A stretch of DNA of 64,000 nucleotides from Mesorhabditis belari (lineage: Eukaryota > Nematoda > Chromadorea > Rhabditida > Rhabditidae): contig CAUEEP010000078.1 in the NCBI GenBank assembly GCA_958450365.1, forward strand, positions 124,001 through 188,000, given 5' to 3'. The notes beneath the pieces were generated by a model that worked only from the letters and a program-made list of their open reading frames with translations, did no database searches and was not told the DNA's origin. A program made the position numbers and the translations under genes. Positions 11,129 through 22,424 of this stretch are shown here, piece after piece (the first letter of the stretch is position 1; the number at the start of each line of letters is the position of its first letter).

Positions 11129-11304
11129 AGGCTCAAGCTTAAGCTTAGGCTTAGGCTTAGGCTTAGGCTTAGGCTTAAGCTTAGGCTTAGGCTTAAGCTT
11201 AGGCCTAGGCTTAAGCTTAGGCTTAAGCTTAGGCTTAGGTTTAGGCTTGGCTTAGGCTTAAGCTTAGGCTTAGGCTTAAGCTTAGGCTTAGGCTTAGGCT
11301 GAAC
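11129..11304 (+). repeat. interstitial telomere-like array (TTAGGC)n with TTAAGC variants
   Basis: About 29 hexamers alternate between TTAGGC, the canonical nematode telomere unit, and the one-base variant TTAAGC, with one TTTAGGC-type slip near 11238. The Lys-Pro and Leu-Arg/Lys repeat frames across it are artefacts. Confidence 0.92.
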
Positions 11305-11739
11305 TGGCAAAAGAACTGTAGGGCAAAAGAACTGGAATTCCACTACCATAGCTGGATCCAAGTGTTCTTCGAGCTCTAGTAAACGCAAATCTCTTCGCAC
11401 ACTAGATTTCTCTTTTTAACAAATGATTAACTGAGAAAGGTGCTGATTTCAGTGTGCCAAAGAGTCGGCGTTTAGCATAAATCATTTCAAAAAGCGATTC
11501 ACTTGATTCCAACTAAACTTTTGTAAATTACATAAACACAAAAAAAACCTAGCGCACAGAAAATAGATAATTTAACACATTTACACTGATTTCTAAACGT
11601 GATTATTTCTAAATAAGCTAAAAACTGATGAAAGTTTCAGTGCACTAGCCTCCATGCGTTTACATATCAATAAATTTGTAAGTCTCAAGCAGAAAATGAA
11701 GTTAAAACTCGAAATTAGACGTTAAAATGAAATGAAAAG

Positions 11740-14700
11740 TTATCGAAAAGTTATTCCGAGCGGTGAATCGCATCGAGGTTTTCGATTTCTCTTCATAATT
11801 GTGTCCTTTTTGAGGCTCAACGGTCGACGCTTTTGGTTCTTCCGATAGTAGAGATTGCAGGCACTGGAAATCGATTTGCTGATGAGTTTTTAGGCTTTAA
11901 GTACTGATTTAAATTTTCAAAAGTACTGATTAGAGTTAAAATAAATGGAAAAAGTGTTTTGCACTCACTTGCACTCAATATCTCCAATATGATTCCTTCG
12001 CCACAACGTCGTGTCCCTTGTCCCACAATTGGCGCACACCGAGTTCGAGTGACAGCTCACTGCCTGGAAAGACATTGTTTTCAACTTGATCAAGGATTTA
12101 GAAGACATTGATCAACTACAATTGGGAATTTCGCAAATGTGCTTTTAATTTCCGCTATGAAACTTTGATACAATTGATTATTCTAAGGTAAATTTTTGCG
12201 TAGATTTCGAAAATCGTAGTTTCAAAGCGATTCCAGCACTCTATCATAAAGAAAAATAGCTTTGAAAATCAAAAATTTTGAGTATCATAGCAGTATCCCA
12301 TCTTGTGTAGGCTGAAATGCGTCAAAAAAATACCGTATTTCTAAATATTAATATTACCATTGTGTAGCCCTTGAAAAGAGCTTTCAGAAAATGTCTAACA
12401 CTAATTGTTTAAACTCAAAGACAGGGGAGTTACAGAAGCACGAAAGTGACGATCGTTTTTCAAATATCATATTTCATTGTATTCTCTGTATTGTCTATAC
12501 TTTATTGTCTTAGTTTTGAGCAAAATCCAACCTGAATTCTCTTCTTTTGTGGCGGTTTCGCTAGAGGATCCTGTGGCGGTGGTGAATGTTCGATTTTTAT
12601 TGTCGGCGAGATGATTGCGGGAATTGTGGATGTCTGGGTTGGCGGAGATGATGTGTAGATGTCACTCGTGTAGATGATTGGAGCCGAATAGAGCTGAAAT
12701 TTGGTTAATACTAAGATTAATCGATAAAGCTTGACTTCTCAATACTGGTTTAAACACATCTTTGTATTTGAAGGCTAAGCTATTTGACTAAACTAAATCT
12801 TTAAGCTTTGCCTCGAAGCTTTGCCTCAAAGCTTTGCCTCGAAGCTTTGCCTCAAAGCTTTGCCTCAAAGCTTTGCCTCAAAGCTTTGCCTCAAAGCTTT
12901 GCCTCAATGCTTTGCCTCAAAGCTTTGCCTCTAAAAACTTTGAACCCCGAGACGACCCCGATCTATTTTTGTGTATTCTGTTGCAAATCCCAAAAAAAAG
13001 TGAAAGGGACAGCCACATAGAGGAAAAAAAAGATAAAAAAAGCGTCAAGAATACGACGTGCAAATAGTTGAGAAGAGAAAGATCAAGAGATGATTCACAG
13101 CTACGGTCAACATGAAATTGAGGAGATGCATTCGTTTTTGATGCATTGATTATCGCTTGAACCTTTTTGAGAGGTGTTTAAAGAATTTCTAGCTTATATA
13201 AAAAAACAAAAACGATTGTTAAAATGCACTTAAATGTTAGATTTTAGTGCTTTAGCTTTTGTTTCCATTTCCCAAAACACAACTAATTGAAAGTGGGCCA
13301 GAAATGGCCGTTCCCAAGTTGAAGTCAAAGCACTTGAAATGATCTGTGCTTTGTGCCCAGACAAACACAACTCCTGGCACATTGAATCTTACTATTAGCT
13401 CAACGAGTATGCCAGAAAGCATGTGTTTGGAAGCACAAAGCACCAAGCACAAGGTACAATACAAAGCACAAAGTACAATACAAAGCACAAAGTACAATAC
13501 AAAGCACAAAGCACCAAGCTTGTTGCCAAAAAAAACTGAGAGTATCTGCTGGACTAAGTTTGAACCTTTGGGGGCTCAATAGAAAGAAACAATAGAAAGT
13601 TTGCAAATGAAAAAGTCAATTCTTAAACCAAATTAGTATTCATTTTGATAGCCAAATAGCTTCAGCCTTAGCTAAGTCTTATCTATTCTAATCAATTCTT
13701 ATCCTTTTGAAAACTCACCGGATAATCATACGCATACTGAGTCGGCAGCTGACTCGAGTAATCGCAAACGTAAGAAAAGCTAAAGTCACGTTTAAGTTGA
13801 GAACGAAAACTATTCAAACCTGTCTCCACTGTTCGTGGCTGGTGAAGGGAAAGGCAGAAATGAGGAATAATCGATGTGATTCGTTGAGCTAAACGCCGAA
13901 TTCTGCGATGTTTCCAATGTTTCCATCTTTTCCACGGCCGTCAACTCGGCACCGGAGGCCACCGTCAGTGGGTCCACTAAAAGAAAACTTTAGCTTATCA
14001 TTGCTATAAAATTTCGGCATTTGATAGCCCTTTGCCATCTAGCTCCTTCACCATTGGCAATTTAACTTTGACACCAAATTTCTTGGTGTTGGGGTGTCTA
14101 ATTTAAATAGTTTTTATACCAATCGACAGAGAAAAACTTGGCGCATCGAATGATATCAAGAATATTTAAATTGGACAACCGAAAGCCGAGATATTTGAGC
14201 TCAAAGTTAGATTGCTAATGGCAAAAGGGGCGAACGCGTATCAAATGTCCGATAACCCAGATCGAAGATAACTTCACTACGGTAGTTTTCTAGAGATTTG
14301 TCTTTTAGAAAACGCATTAGCCGAAAGAAGCGCGCCCTATTTTACAGTAAGCAACAAAACTGGGAATTTTCGGTGTGATCGTCAAAAGGGTCTAAAGGAA
14401 AAAGGCCAAATCTTGGTCAATCTCCCTCGAACCTTCTTGCTTTCGATTTCAATCGATAGAAAATGAAATTCTGCTTCAATTGATATCAAAATCAAAAAGA
14501 TCGAAGTGAAATTGGCCGAGATATGCCATTACTAGCCCCGAGTATTAGTATACTAGCACAGAGTACTAGTAATTTCTCTTGCACGCCTATCGACGTTCAC
14601 ACCGAAAATTCCCAGGTCTAGTAGACAATGGCAGAGTAAAAGTAAAAGCCCAGAGTACTAGCCTAGAAGTACTAGCCCAGAGTACTAGCCTAAGAAGTAC

Positions 14701-16610
14701 TAGCCCAGAGTACTAGCCCAAAGTACTAGCCCAGAAGTACTAGCCCAGAAGTACTAGCCCAAAGTACTAGCCCAGAAGTACTAGCCCAGTGTACTAGCCC
14801 AGAAGTACTAGCCCAGAGTCTAGCCCAAAGTACTAGCCCAGAAGTACTAGTCCAGAGTCCTAGCCCAGAAGTACTAGCCCAGAGTGCTAGCCCAGAGTAC
14901 TAGCCCAAAGTACTAGCCCAGAAGTACTGGCCCAGAGTACTAGTAATTTTGCAAATCTGTGTATTGATCTACAAAGTTCTCATGAAAAGCATTTTCTCAA
15001 TTTCAATTTTCACTCACCATTACTTAGCGTCACTTTTTGTAAAGGTTTCTGTGGAAAATACAAAATAAACGCCATCCGAAAGTATCGATTCGCAAAAATA
15101 AAGAGACAAATTGGGGTCGGTGCTCAAAAATTTTCTCAACTGCCGAAAATCTCTTCAATAAAGAGATAGAAAGCGAAATGCCAAAATATTGGAAAATTTT
15201 TATGAGAAAAAGAAAAAGGAAAAAGGAAAGGAAACTTTTAGAGACCGTAGCCATCACTTTTTTTGCGCGTTTTGCTCGTGAAAAATGATTGATCAGTGGA
15301 TTGCGCTTGTGAAAAGAAAATTACTGAAATCTTTGACTTTTTTTTCTGTGCAAAATATTGATAGGTTTTTGTTTTTTTTGAATTTCGAGATTTCGAGACA
15401 AAAGATTGCTATCTTTTCGAAAGCAAACCAAGGTTGCGAAGGGATTTTTTGGGCTAAAAAAGCGGGGTAAAGGTCTATGGGTTAGGGGAAAGTTATTTTC
15501 CCCTTTTGCCAATCTAACTTTGAGCTCAAATATCTCGGCTTTCGGTCGTCCAATTTAAATATTCTTGATTTCATTAGATGCGCCAAGCTTTTCTCTGTCG
15601 ATTGGTACAAAAAGTATTTAAATTGGACAGCTCAACACCAAGAAATTTAAGCTCAAAGTTGAATTGCCAATAGCAAAAGGGGTGGGGCGCGTATAAAAGG
15701 TCTTTCTGGCCTCGCCCCTTTTGCCAATCCAATAAAGTTTGGGCATTTGATAGCCCTTTGCCATCTAGCTCATTTGCCATTGGCAATCCAACTTTGCGCT
15801 CAAATATCTTGGTGTTGGGCTGTCCAATTTAAATAGTTTTTGTACCAATCGACAGAGAAAGACTTGACGCATCTAGTGATACCAAGAATACTTAAATTGG
15901 ACAGCTGAAAGCCGAGATATTTGAGCTCAAAGCTAGATTGCCAAAAGGGGCGGGACCAGAAAGACCTTTTATACGCGCCCCGTCCCCTTTGCCATTGGCA
16001 ATCCAACTTTGATCTCAAATTGCTTGGTGTTGAGCTGTCCAATTTAAATACTTTTTGTACCAATCGACAGAGAAAGATTTGGCGCATCGAATGAAATCAA
16101 GAATATTTAAATTGGACAACCGAAAGCCGAGATATTTGAGCTCAAAGTTAGATTGCTAACGGCAAAAGGGGCGAACGCGTATCAAATGTCCGATAATGTC
16201 AAAAAGAATCAATTCGCATAAAAAGCTAATAGTAAAACCAAGAATTACCTAATGTTTGTTTTTTGAGTTGATTAGTTGTTGAACTCGAAACTCCACTCAC
16301 CATAATAATGCATTGTTTCCGGTGCCTTCAAAAGTCCCTCACTTTTCTCCTCCTTGTTCATTAGATTGCAAATATCAGGCAAATTTGAAGAGGGAATTTG
16401 ATGTGAAAGGGACAAATCCGACGAGCAACCAACTCCCAGTTCTGTGGGCTCAAATGGAAAATGTGGTTGAAGAACTAAAGCATTTCTAGATCATGTAAGA
16501 ATTTTTTAATCTTTTACCTCCAATTGCTTCTTGTTCTTGGAAATGAGGATCGTTTGTGTAGAAAGGACCGGGAGGAGCCGGGAAATACGGATTGGCTTCA
16601 AAGGAGAGAC
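11740..16610 (-). CDS. elt-3: GATA-type zinc-finger transcription factor, ELT-3/END-like
   Basis: Seven exons in consistent phase: 16610-16518, 16474-16301, 13976-13820, 13779-13719, 12693-12532, 12063-11969 and 11863-11740 (TAA at 11742-11740). The N-terminal two-thirds is Pro/Ser/Thr-rich and Tyr-rich, as in transactivation regions. The C-terminal end is one GATA finger split across the last two exons: [15 protein letters not shown], then [11 protein letters not shown], then the basic tail [17 protein letters not shown], and a stop about ten residues later. CxNC..LWRR..CNAC defines the family, which binds WGATAR sites in the nucleus. [11 protein letters not shown] (Asn where most GATA factors have Gly) and a finger at the very C-terminus recall nematode ELT-3 and the END factors; the ELT-3 assignment is from memory. 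The 40-base intron 13819-13780 is typically nematode. The 5' end probably lies at 24727-24832. Confidence 0.88.
12806..12930. repeat. 13-bp tandem repeat AAGCTTTGCCTCA
   Basis: About nine units in the intron upstream of the exon at 12532-12693. The frames rich in Ser/Phe/Ala/Lys/Leu across it are spurious. Confidence 0.92.
13437..13512. repeat. tandem repeat CAAAGCACAAAGTACAATA
   Basis: About four units of 19 bp in the intron between the exons at 12693 and 13719. Confidence 0.85.
14013..14255. mobile_element. palindromic MITE, family B (single unit)
   Basis: Begins GGCATTTGATAGCCC and ends GCGTATCAAATGTCCGATAA. The interior pairs CCAATTTAAATA-type and TATTTAAATTGGACA-type arms, and ACTTTGA with CTCAAAGT. 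It is an intronic copy of a family also present at 15.5, 34.7 and 48.7 kb. Confidence 0.85.
14640..14946. repeat. 14-15-bp tandem repeat AGTACTAGCCCAGA
   Basis: About 21 units, most carrying the palindrome AGTACT, in the long intron of the GATA gene. Confidence 0.92.
15018..15048 (-). other. possible 31-nt exon or decoy
   Basis: A CCACAG acceptor and a GTGAGTG donor frame 31 bases inside the GATA gene's large intron. The phase into the next exon (13976) is right, but the 16301 exon splices directly to 13976 in frame, and inserting the 31 bases after it creates a stop. It could be an alternative first exon, a poison exon or chance. Confidence 0.25.
15499..16195. mobile_element. MITE family B, three concatenated units
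   Basis: Three head-to-tail or overlapping family B units share GACAGAGAAAGACTTG/AGCTTTTCTCTGTCG, AATTTAAATA and AAAAGGGGCG blocks and end in GCGTATCAAATGTCCGATAA. The unit ends are fused, so individual boundaries are uncertain. Minus-strand frames across it are shadows of the repeat. Confidence 0.8.
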
Positions 16611-16944
16611 CTGAAATTTGGGGATTCGATTCGATTTATTTCAGAAAAATTTCTTATGGATTCAAGTGTCCAACTCTGGAAAATTCAAAAACTGATCTAA
16701 AATCTAACTTTTTTCGAGAAAGATTACAGTAAAAGGATGCTAAAAAAGGGGGAAAGCAGAAATTCTCAGCATTTAATGAATTCCATGAAAAAAAGCTGCA
16801 TTAACTATTGAAGTTTACTGTTTTTAGTGTTAATACCGTGCCTGTTTACTGTTAATACCGTAAACTTTTAATACTTATGCAATGATAGAAGAAATGCACT
16901 TGGGATTTAGATCTGATTGTGAGTGCACTTTTTTGCAATAAGCT

Positions 16945-17105
16945 CAGCATGTGCTCAGCATCAGCAGGCTCAGCAATTAGCTGTGGCTCAGCTCAGCAAT
17001 AAGCTGTGGCTCAGCTCAGCAATAAGCTGTGGCTCAGCTCAGTAATAGGCCGTGGCTCAGCTCAGCAATAAGCTGTGGCTCAGCTCAGCAATAAGCTCAG
17101 CAATC
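16945..17105. repeat. 23-bp tandem repeat AATAAGCTGTGGCTCAGCTC
   Basis: About six units with an internal AGCT-centred dyad, upstream (minus sense) of the exon at 16610. Confidence 0.9.
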
Positions 17106-17141
17106 TGTGGAATCTGTCTATGGAAAATTTGTTGCTAATAA

Positions 17142-17282
17142 TGGGATTGTTTAATTCTAATTGTTTAATTTAAATTGTTTAATTCTAATTGTTTAATTCT
17201 AATTGTTTAATTCTAATTGTTTAATTAAAATTGTTTGATTTAAATTGTTTGATTTAAATTGTTTGATTCTAATTGGTTCATT
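17142..17282. repeat. 14-bp tandem repeat TTGTTTAATTCTAA
   Basis: About ten units with TTTAAA and GATTTAA variants toward the right end. Confidence 0.9.
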
Positions 17283-17289
17283 TGATTAG

Positions 17290-18240
17290 CTAGATTCAGT
17301 CCTAATCTTAAAGTCCAATTTTACAATCCTTACATCTTACAATACAATTTCACAATACAAGCAAAATCCCAAAATGTTAAATAAAGAGAAGCTATTAATC
17401 GTCAGACGAGCTAGAAATGAGACAAGCTAGAGATTGAGCTAGTTTACAAGCCAGAAATGAGATTGACAAGAGTCAGAAGTGTAGTAGGTCTCCTGGATTC
17501 AGAAAATCTCAATCTCATTCAGAAAATCTCAAACTCAATCAGCCAATACCAGCCCAATTTAGCCAATAAAGTGACACATGCAATAAAGAGAAAACACAAA
17601 AATCGTACAGTGATTATTATGGGGTGAAAGGGGAACGGGAGGGGGGCGCCTTGACTCGAGACAAGAGAGGTGACGAGATTGAGATCTCTTCCACCCCAAT
17701 CTCCTCCTCTCTGATCCTTACCCATTTTTCTAAAATTCTTATCCATTCTTATCCTGTATTCCATTCTATTTCTTCAACTTTTTGACTTTATAATAAAGAT
17801 TTCTGATTTAAACAAGCCTGGAAAGTAAAGCCCAAAGTAAAGTAAGTTTCAGAGCAGAATCTGAATCTGAAAGTTTTATTGGATTTGAAGTGCCCCACCT
17901 CAAAGGAATTTAAACTCTTAATTTAAACTCAAAAAAGTTCAAAACTTGTCTGATTACAAGAGTTTCCTTTTTCCTTTATTTCCTACCATTTGCCCTTTAT
18001 TTCTGTATATCTCTCTTTTACTTCTTTATCCATTTCCCCTCTCAAAACAGTCCTTTTCTCGCGGCGCACCAATTTATCACGGTCCGTCAATTTATCGTCT
18101 TCTCTTTTTCTTTTTCTTTTCAATATAATTATGTGCTCCAAAAAAGAGCCACAAGACACAAATAACAAAGAAATTCATTGTGGATCTTTAGAGATAAAGG
18201 AATTGTCTGAATCTTGAAGCTTGAAGCTTGAATCATTGAT
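17290..18240. other. intronic or intergenic stretch, no exon seen
   Basis: If the first exon at 24727 belongs to the GATA gene, this is part of its 8-kb intron. It holds a GC-richer patch at about 17630-17710 and TTCAGAAAATCTCAA duplications at about 17500-17530. No GATA-gene exon could be placed here. Confidence 0.45.
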
Positions 18241-18243
18241 ATA

Positions 18244-18786
18244 TTGGGTTGGTGAATTGAAAACTGCTGGCGATTGTCATATGTGACAGTTTGAGCACTT
18301 TCTTCAAAAGAAACCCATTTTGGTGTCAATGGAAAAGTTGTAGAGAATCAAAAATCAAGCTTATATCCTAATTTTCAGAACGATTCAAAAACTGGTTTTG
18401 AAAAAATGCCAATTTCAAGAAATGCCAACGAATTTTCACAAAACTTGCATTTTTAAGCGAAACTACTAAGTGTATCTTTTTGGAAATTTGGCTATAAGCC
18501 TAACTTTTGATTCTCTACAACTTTTCTATTGACACCAAAATGGGTTTCTTTTTGAAGAAAGTGCTCAAACTGGGATCTCCAGTCTCCATCTCCAGTCCTC
18601 GATTTTTGAGTCTCACACTTGTCTCATACACAAACCAAAATCCTACTACGAAAGAGGAATCCGCAAATTGCCTGTAAAATGGGCACAAGTCGTCAATAAT
18701 AATGGAAATTATTTCGAATGAATTGATGGTTTTATGTTGAATAAATTTTAGTTCAAAATCCCACAGTTTTCAATGCACCAACCCAA
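18244..18786. mobile_element. 543-bp Tc1/mariner-type MITE, family C, copy 1
   Basis: Ends TTGGGTTGGTGAATTGAAAA and inverted TTTTCAATGCACCAACCCAA, flanked by TA. A strong internal palindrome is built from GAGCACTTTCTTC..AAGTTGTAGAGAATC and its complement. A near-identical copy lies at 21595-22130. Confidence 0.88.
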
Positions 18787-18789
18787 TAG

Positions 18790-20340
18790 AATCACATTGG
18801 ATTCAGTTAACAAATAAAAACAGAAATTGCATCAAAAAGTGATAGTCAAAGTTTTGCTTTTTGAAAAACTGTTGATTGAGTTTAACTTTTAGAGACTGTT
18901 TTGTCATTTTTGCATCAAAGCATCAAAGAAAAGGTAGAAAAATGGAGGGAAGCTATGAAAGTTGTAAACTCCAGTCTGCGTACAATTACAAGAATTGTTC
19001 TGTACACAATGAGGAGGTTATGAAAGCAATTAACGATCACGTGCAATGTTTAATTTGTTTCTAATAGTAAGTATAATCAGAAAATTGATTGGCAAACGAT
19101 GGCAGAAGCAGACTTTCAAATAATCCAGCTCCTTTATAAGAATGTTTTAGGCAAAAGAAGGGAAATCGTAAAAAAGGAAGGAAATGAGAAAATTTAAAGG
19201 AAAGAAATTTGGGGTGATGCACAAAAAAGCATATTTAAAAGCTGTTTAGTTCATGAATAAATCCGGCACTTTACTGTCATAAACTACAAATTGATTCAAT
19301 TGATCTAGATCTAAGTTTAATGCAGTTTAATGCAAATGCGAATGCTAATTTTTGGGAAATAAGCGTATTGGCATTTTGTGGAGGTATTAGCGGTATTTTG
19401 TCAGCGTATTGGCATTTTGTGGAGGTATTAGCGGTATCCTATAGCAGAATGAGACTATCAGGCTGAACAGAAAGTTTTGTCCGCTTTTTTTAAAGTTTAC
19501 TTTTTAAAATAAATAATAAACCAATCGATTTATCGTTTGCTTTATCAGAAACTTCTATTATTTAAGTTCAAAAAGACGGAAAAGACTTTCCAGCAATATC
19601 AAAATTGGAAAGATTTTGATTGGAAAGATTTGAATTTGGAAAGAAGAAATGCCGTTAAAATGGTTGAATGGTCGAATGGATGAGATGGGGTAAAGGCATG
19701 AAATCGTCTAAGACAAACTGAAGACCCTGAGTGAATCATTGAAGGGAAAGAGACAACCACACAGGTGAGGTGGCGGCGTTTACGGGCTACGGGCCGAGCC
19801 GAGACTCTCCCTGCCTCAGCCTTGCCTCACCAATCCTCTCCCCTCCTCCCCTCACCACTTCTTTCCCTTCCTTCCCTTCCTTCCCTTTCTTGAGGTCCAT
19901 GTTTGTCGATGAGGATTCACATCTCTTTCTTCACACAAAACTCGCACTCTTTTCAGTCCCAAAAAGGTAAACGATCTGGGACAGAGCTCTCCAAAAAAAG
20001 GATGATTCGATGCCATTTCGAACGAAAAGCAAACCAAAACTTGGAAACTTTATTCACCACCACCCGTCGCCGTTTCTTTCACAGACTTTCTCAGCTCAAA
20101 ACCCTATCCATTTGTTCAATAGCTATCAATACAACTGTTCAATAGCTATCAATACAACTATAAAAGTAGATAAGAATGAAAATGAACTGACTGAAAAGTG
20201 AAGAATGAAAATAAATTGACTGAAAAATGAGGGTTTTGATTGAAAATCGAGGATATTGACTTAATCTTGATGAAATAGTGATTGCTGAAAAAGGAAATGA
20301 CTAGTGAAAAAGGAAAAGAAAGTCGTTAGGAATGTGCTTG
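18790..20340. other. gene-free stretch
   Basis: Contains a tandem duplication (GTATTGGCATTTTGTGGAGG, about 19366-19432) and one unpaired Tc1/mariner-like terminus (GCTGAACAGAAAGTTTTGTC, about 19461-19480). A C-rich patch at 19770-19890 (CTCCCCTCCTCCC) stands out, and TTCAATAGCTATCAATACAA is duplicated at about 20116-20158. No convincing exon. Confidence 0.45.
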
Positions 20341-20349
20341 AGTTAAACG

Positions 20350-20836
20350 AGCTGAAGGAGCTTTAGCTAGAGGAGCTTTAGCTAAAGGAGCTGAAGGAGC
20401 TTTAGCTAAAGGAGCTGAAGGAGCTTTAGCTAAAGGAGCTTTGAAGAGCTTTTAAAGGGAAGGAGCTTTAGCTAAGGGGCGTTTAGCTAAAGGAGCTTTA
20501 AAGCTAAAGGAGCTGAAGGAGCTTTAGCTAAAGGAGCTGAAGGAGCTAGAAGGGCTTTAGCTAAAGGAGCTTGTAGAGGGCAGAGGAGCTGAAGGAGCTT
20601 TAGATAGAGGAGCTGAAGGAGCTTTAGCTAAAGGAGCTGAAGGAGCTTTAGCTAAAGGAGCTGAAGGAGCTTTAGATAGAGGAGCTGAAGGAGCTTTAGC
20701 TAAAGGAGCTGAAGGAGCTTTAGATAGAGGAGCTGAAGGAGCTTTAGCTAGAGGAGCTTTAGCTAGAGGAGCTTTAGCTAGAGGAGCTTTAGCTAAAGGA
20801 GCTTTAACTAGAGGAGCTTTAGCTAGAGGAGCTTTA
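20350..20836. repeat. about 24-bp satellite GGAGCTTTAGCTAAA/GGAGCTGAA
   Basis: About 490 bases of GGAGCTTTAGCTAAAGGAGC-type units. TTTAGCTAAA is palindromic, so each unit can form a small hairpin. It sits in the presumed long GATA-gene intron. Confidence 0.92.
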
Positions 20837-21478
20837 ACTCAAGCACAAAATAAACCTTAAATAAAGAACTGAAAGTGTCAAATACAACGCAAAAGTTCAA
20901 AAAACACAATCGTTGATATTTATTGCTGTTGGAAAAAATTTGAAACCCCGGAAAATCGTGCCAAAAAGAAGAGCGGAAGGGGGGAACAACTTACGAGAAA
21001 AATCGAGAGAAAACGTTTTTCCCGAAAAAAAAAGACGCGAAAGGTGACGCTCATAATTCATTTGCCCAGATCAACACGCCGATTTTTTCGCGATTCCAAA
21101 TTTTTGTGGATTTCCTCTCGTGAAAAACGAACGAATTGAGACGGATCGACTAACATATTAGAGAAAACGCTTTTTTTCTTTCAATTCTTTCAATTTTTCA
21201 CCGCAATTCTTTCAATTTTTCCTTTCCTCAGTTACTCCTTTTCCAAAATCACACAAATTGGCCTTCATCACTTGTCAACTCAATAGAAAAGTTGTAGAGA
21301 TTCGGTTTCAGTCAAAAAAAAGCCCGAAAAGGACAAGAAATGTTTAGTGCTGTAAAAGAGCTTTTGGTTGGTTTTTTGGTTCATTTTTTTTGGTTCATTT
21401 TGGAGAGCAAAGTTCACTTTCAAACAATAAGTGAAAAGGGTTAGAAAAGTCAAAACTTGTACTTGTTTATTGTATCTT

Positions 21479-22240
21479 TATCACTTAATTAAAGCATTAG
21501 TTGGCTAAAGGACTAAAAGAAATTTCAGTCAAACTGTAGGGAAATTGGAAATTTAAGTTATAGAATAGAGAAGAGGCCAAATATTGGGCTAATATTGGGT
21601 TAGTGAATTGAAAACCGCGGCTATTGTCATATGTGACAGTTTGAGCACTTTCTTCAAAAGAAACCCATTTTTGTGTCAATGGAAAAGTTGTAGAGAATCA
21701 AAAATCAAGCTTATATCCAAATTTTCAGAACGATTCAAAAACTGGTTTTGAAAAAATGCCAAATTTAAGAAAGAAATGCCAAATTTTCACAAAACTTGCA
21801 TTTTAAACGAAACTACTAAGTGTATCTTTTTGGAAATTTGGCTATAAGCCTAACTTTTGATTCTCTACAACTTTTCTATTGACACCAAAATGGGTTTCTT
21901 TTGAAGAAAGTGCTCAAACTCTCTATCGGACATCTCCAGTCCTCGATTTTTGAGTCTCACACTTGTCTCACACACAAACCAAAATCCTACTACGAAAGAG
22001 GAATCCGCAAATTGCCTGTAAAATGGGCACAAGTCGTCAATAATAATGGAAACTATTTCGAATGAATTGATGGTTTTATGTTGAATAAATTTTAGTTCAA
22101 AGTCCGGCAGTTTTCAATTCACCAACCCAATAGCTTTATCACTTAATTAAAGCATTAGTTGGCTAAAAGATTAAAAGAAATTTCAATCAAACTGTAGGGA
22201 AATTGAAAATTTAAGTTATAGAATAGAGAACAGGCCAAAT
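21479..22240. repeat. about 105-bp direct repeats flanking MITE C copy 2
   Basis: 21479-21583 (TATCACTTAATTAAAGCATT ... AGGCCAAAT) recurs with few changes at 22137-22240, directly on either side of the family C element. This is far longer than a TA target duplication. Confidence 0.85.
21595..22130. mobile_element. 536-bp Tc1/mariner-type MITE, family C, copy 2
   Basis: Same termini (TTGGGTTAGTGAATTGAAAA ... TTTTCAATTCACCAACCCAA), TA flanks and internal palindrome as copy 1. A minus-strand open frame at 21497-21679 lies in the element end and also appears in copy 1, as expected of a repeat shadow. Confidence 0.88.
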
Positions 22241-22424
22241 GGGAAAAAGATTGGATGAAAATTAAAATATTAAATAGAACAGATAAAATCCCTGCGAAAG
22301 ATCACAGAGCTTTCCAAATTATCCATCTTTTAGGAAACGCATTTACAAGAAAAATACAGGGCTTTGTTTTTTGACAAGATTCCATTCAAAAGCTGCTTAT
22401 TTTAGTCTGATATCAACCATATAA

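Noticed and set aside
11101..11400. Lys-Pro/Leu-Ser repeat frame joined to RRDLRLLELEEHLDPAM as a C-terminal GATA-gene exon
   Set aside because: The GATA gene already ends with an in-frame stop at 11740, the needed splice junction is not present, and the repeat part is telomere-type DNA.
15574..16087. Two minus-strand frames with similar peptides ([13 protein letters not shown] type)
   Set aside because: They lie in family B MITE units, and the same peptides recur at 48805-49125 because the element recurs.
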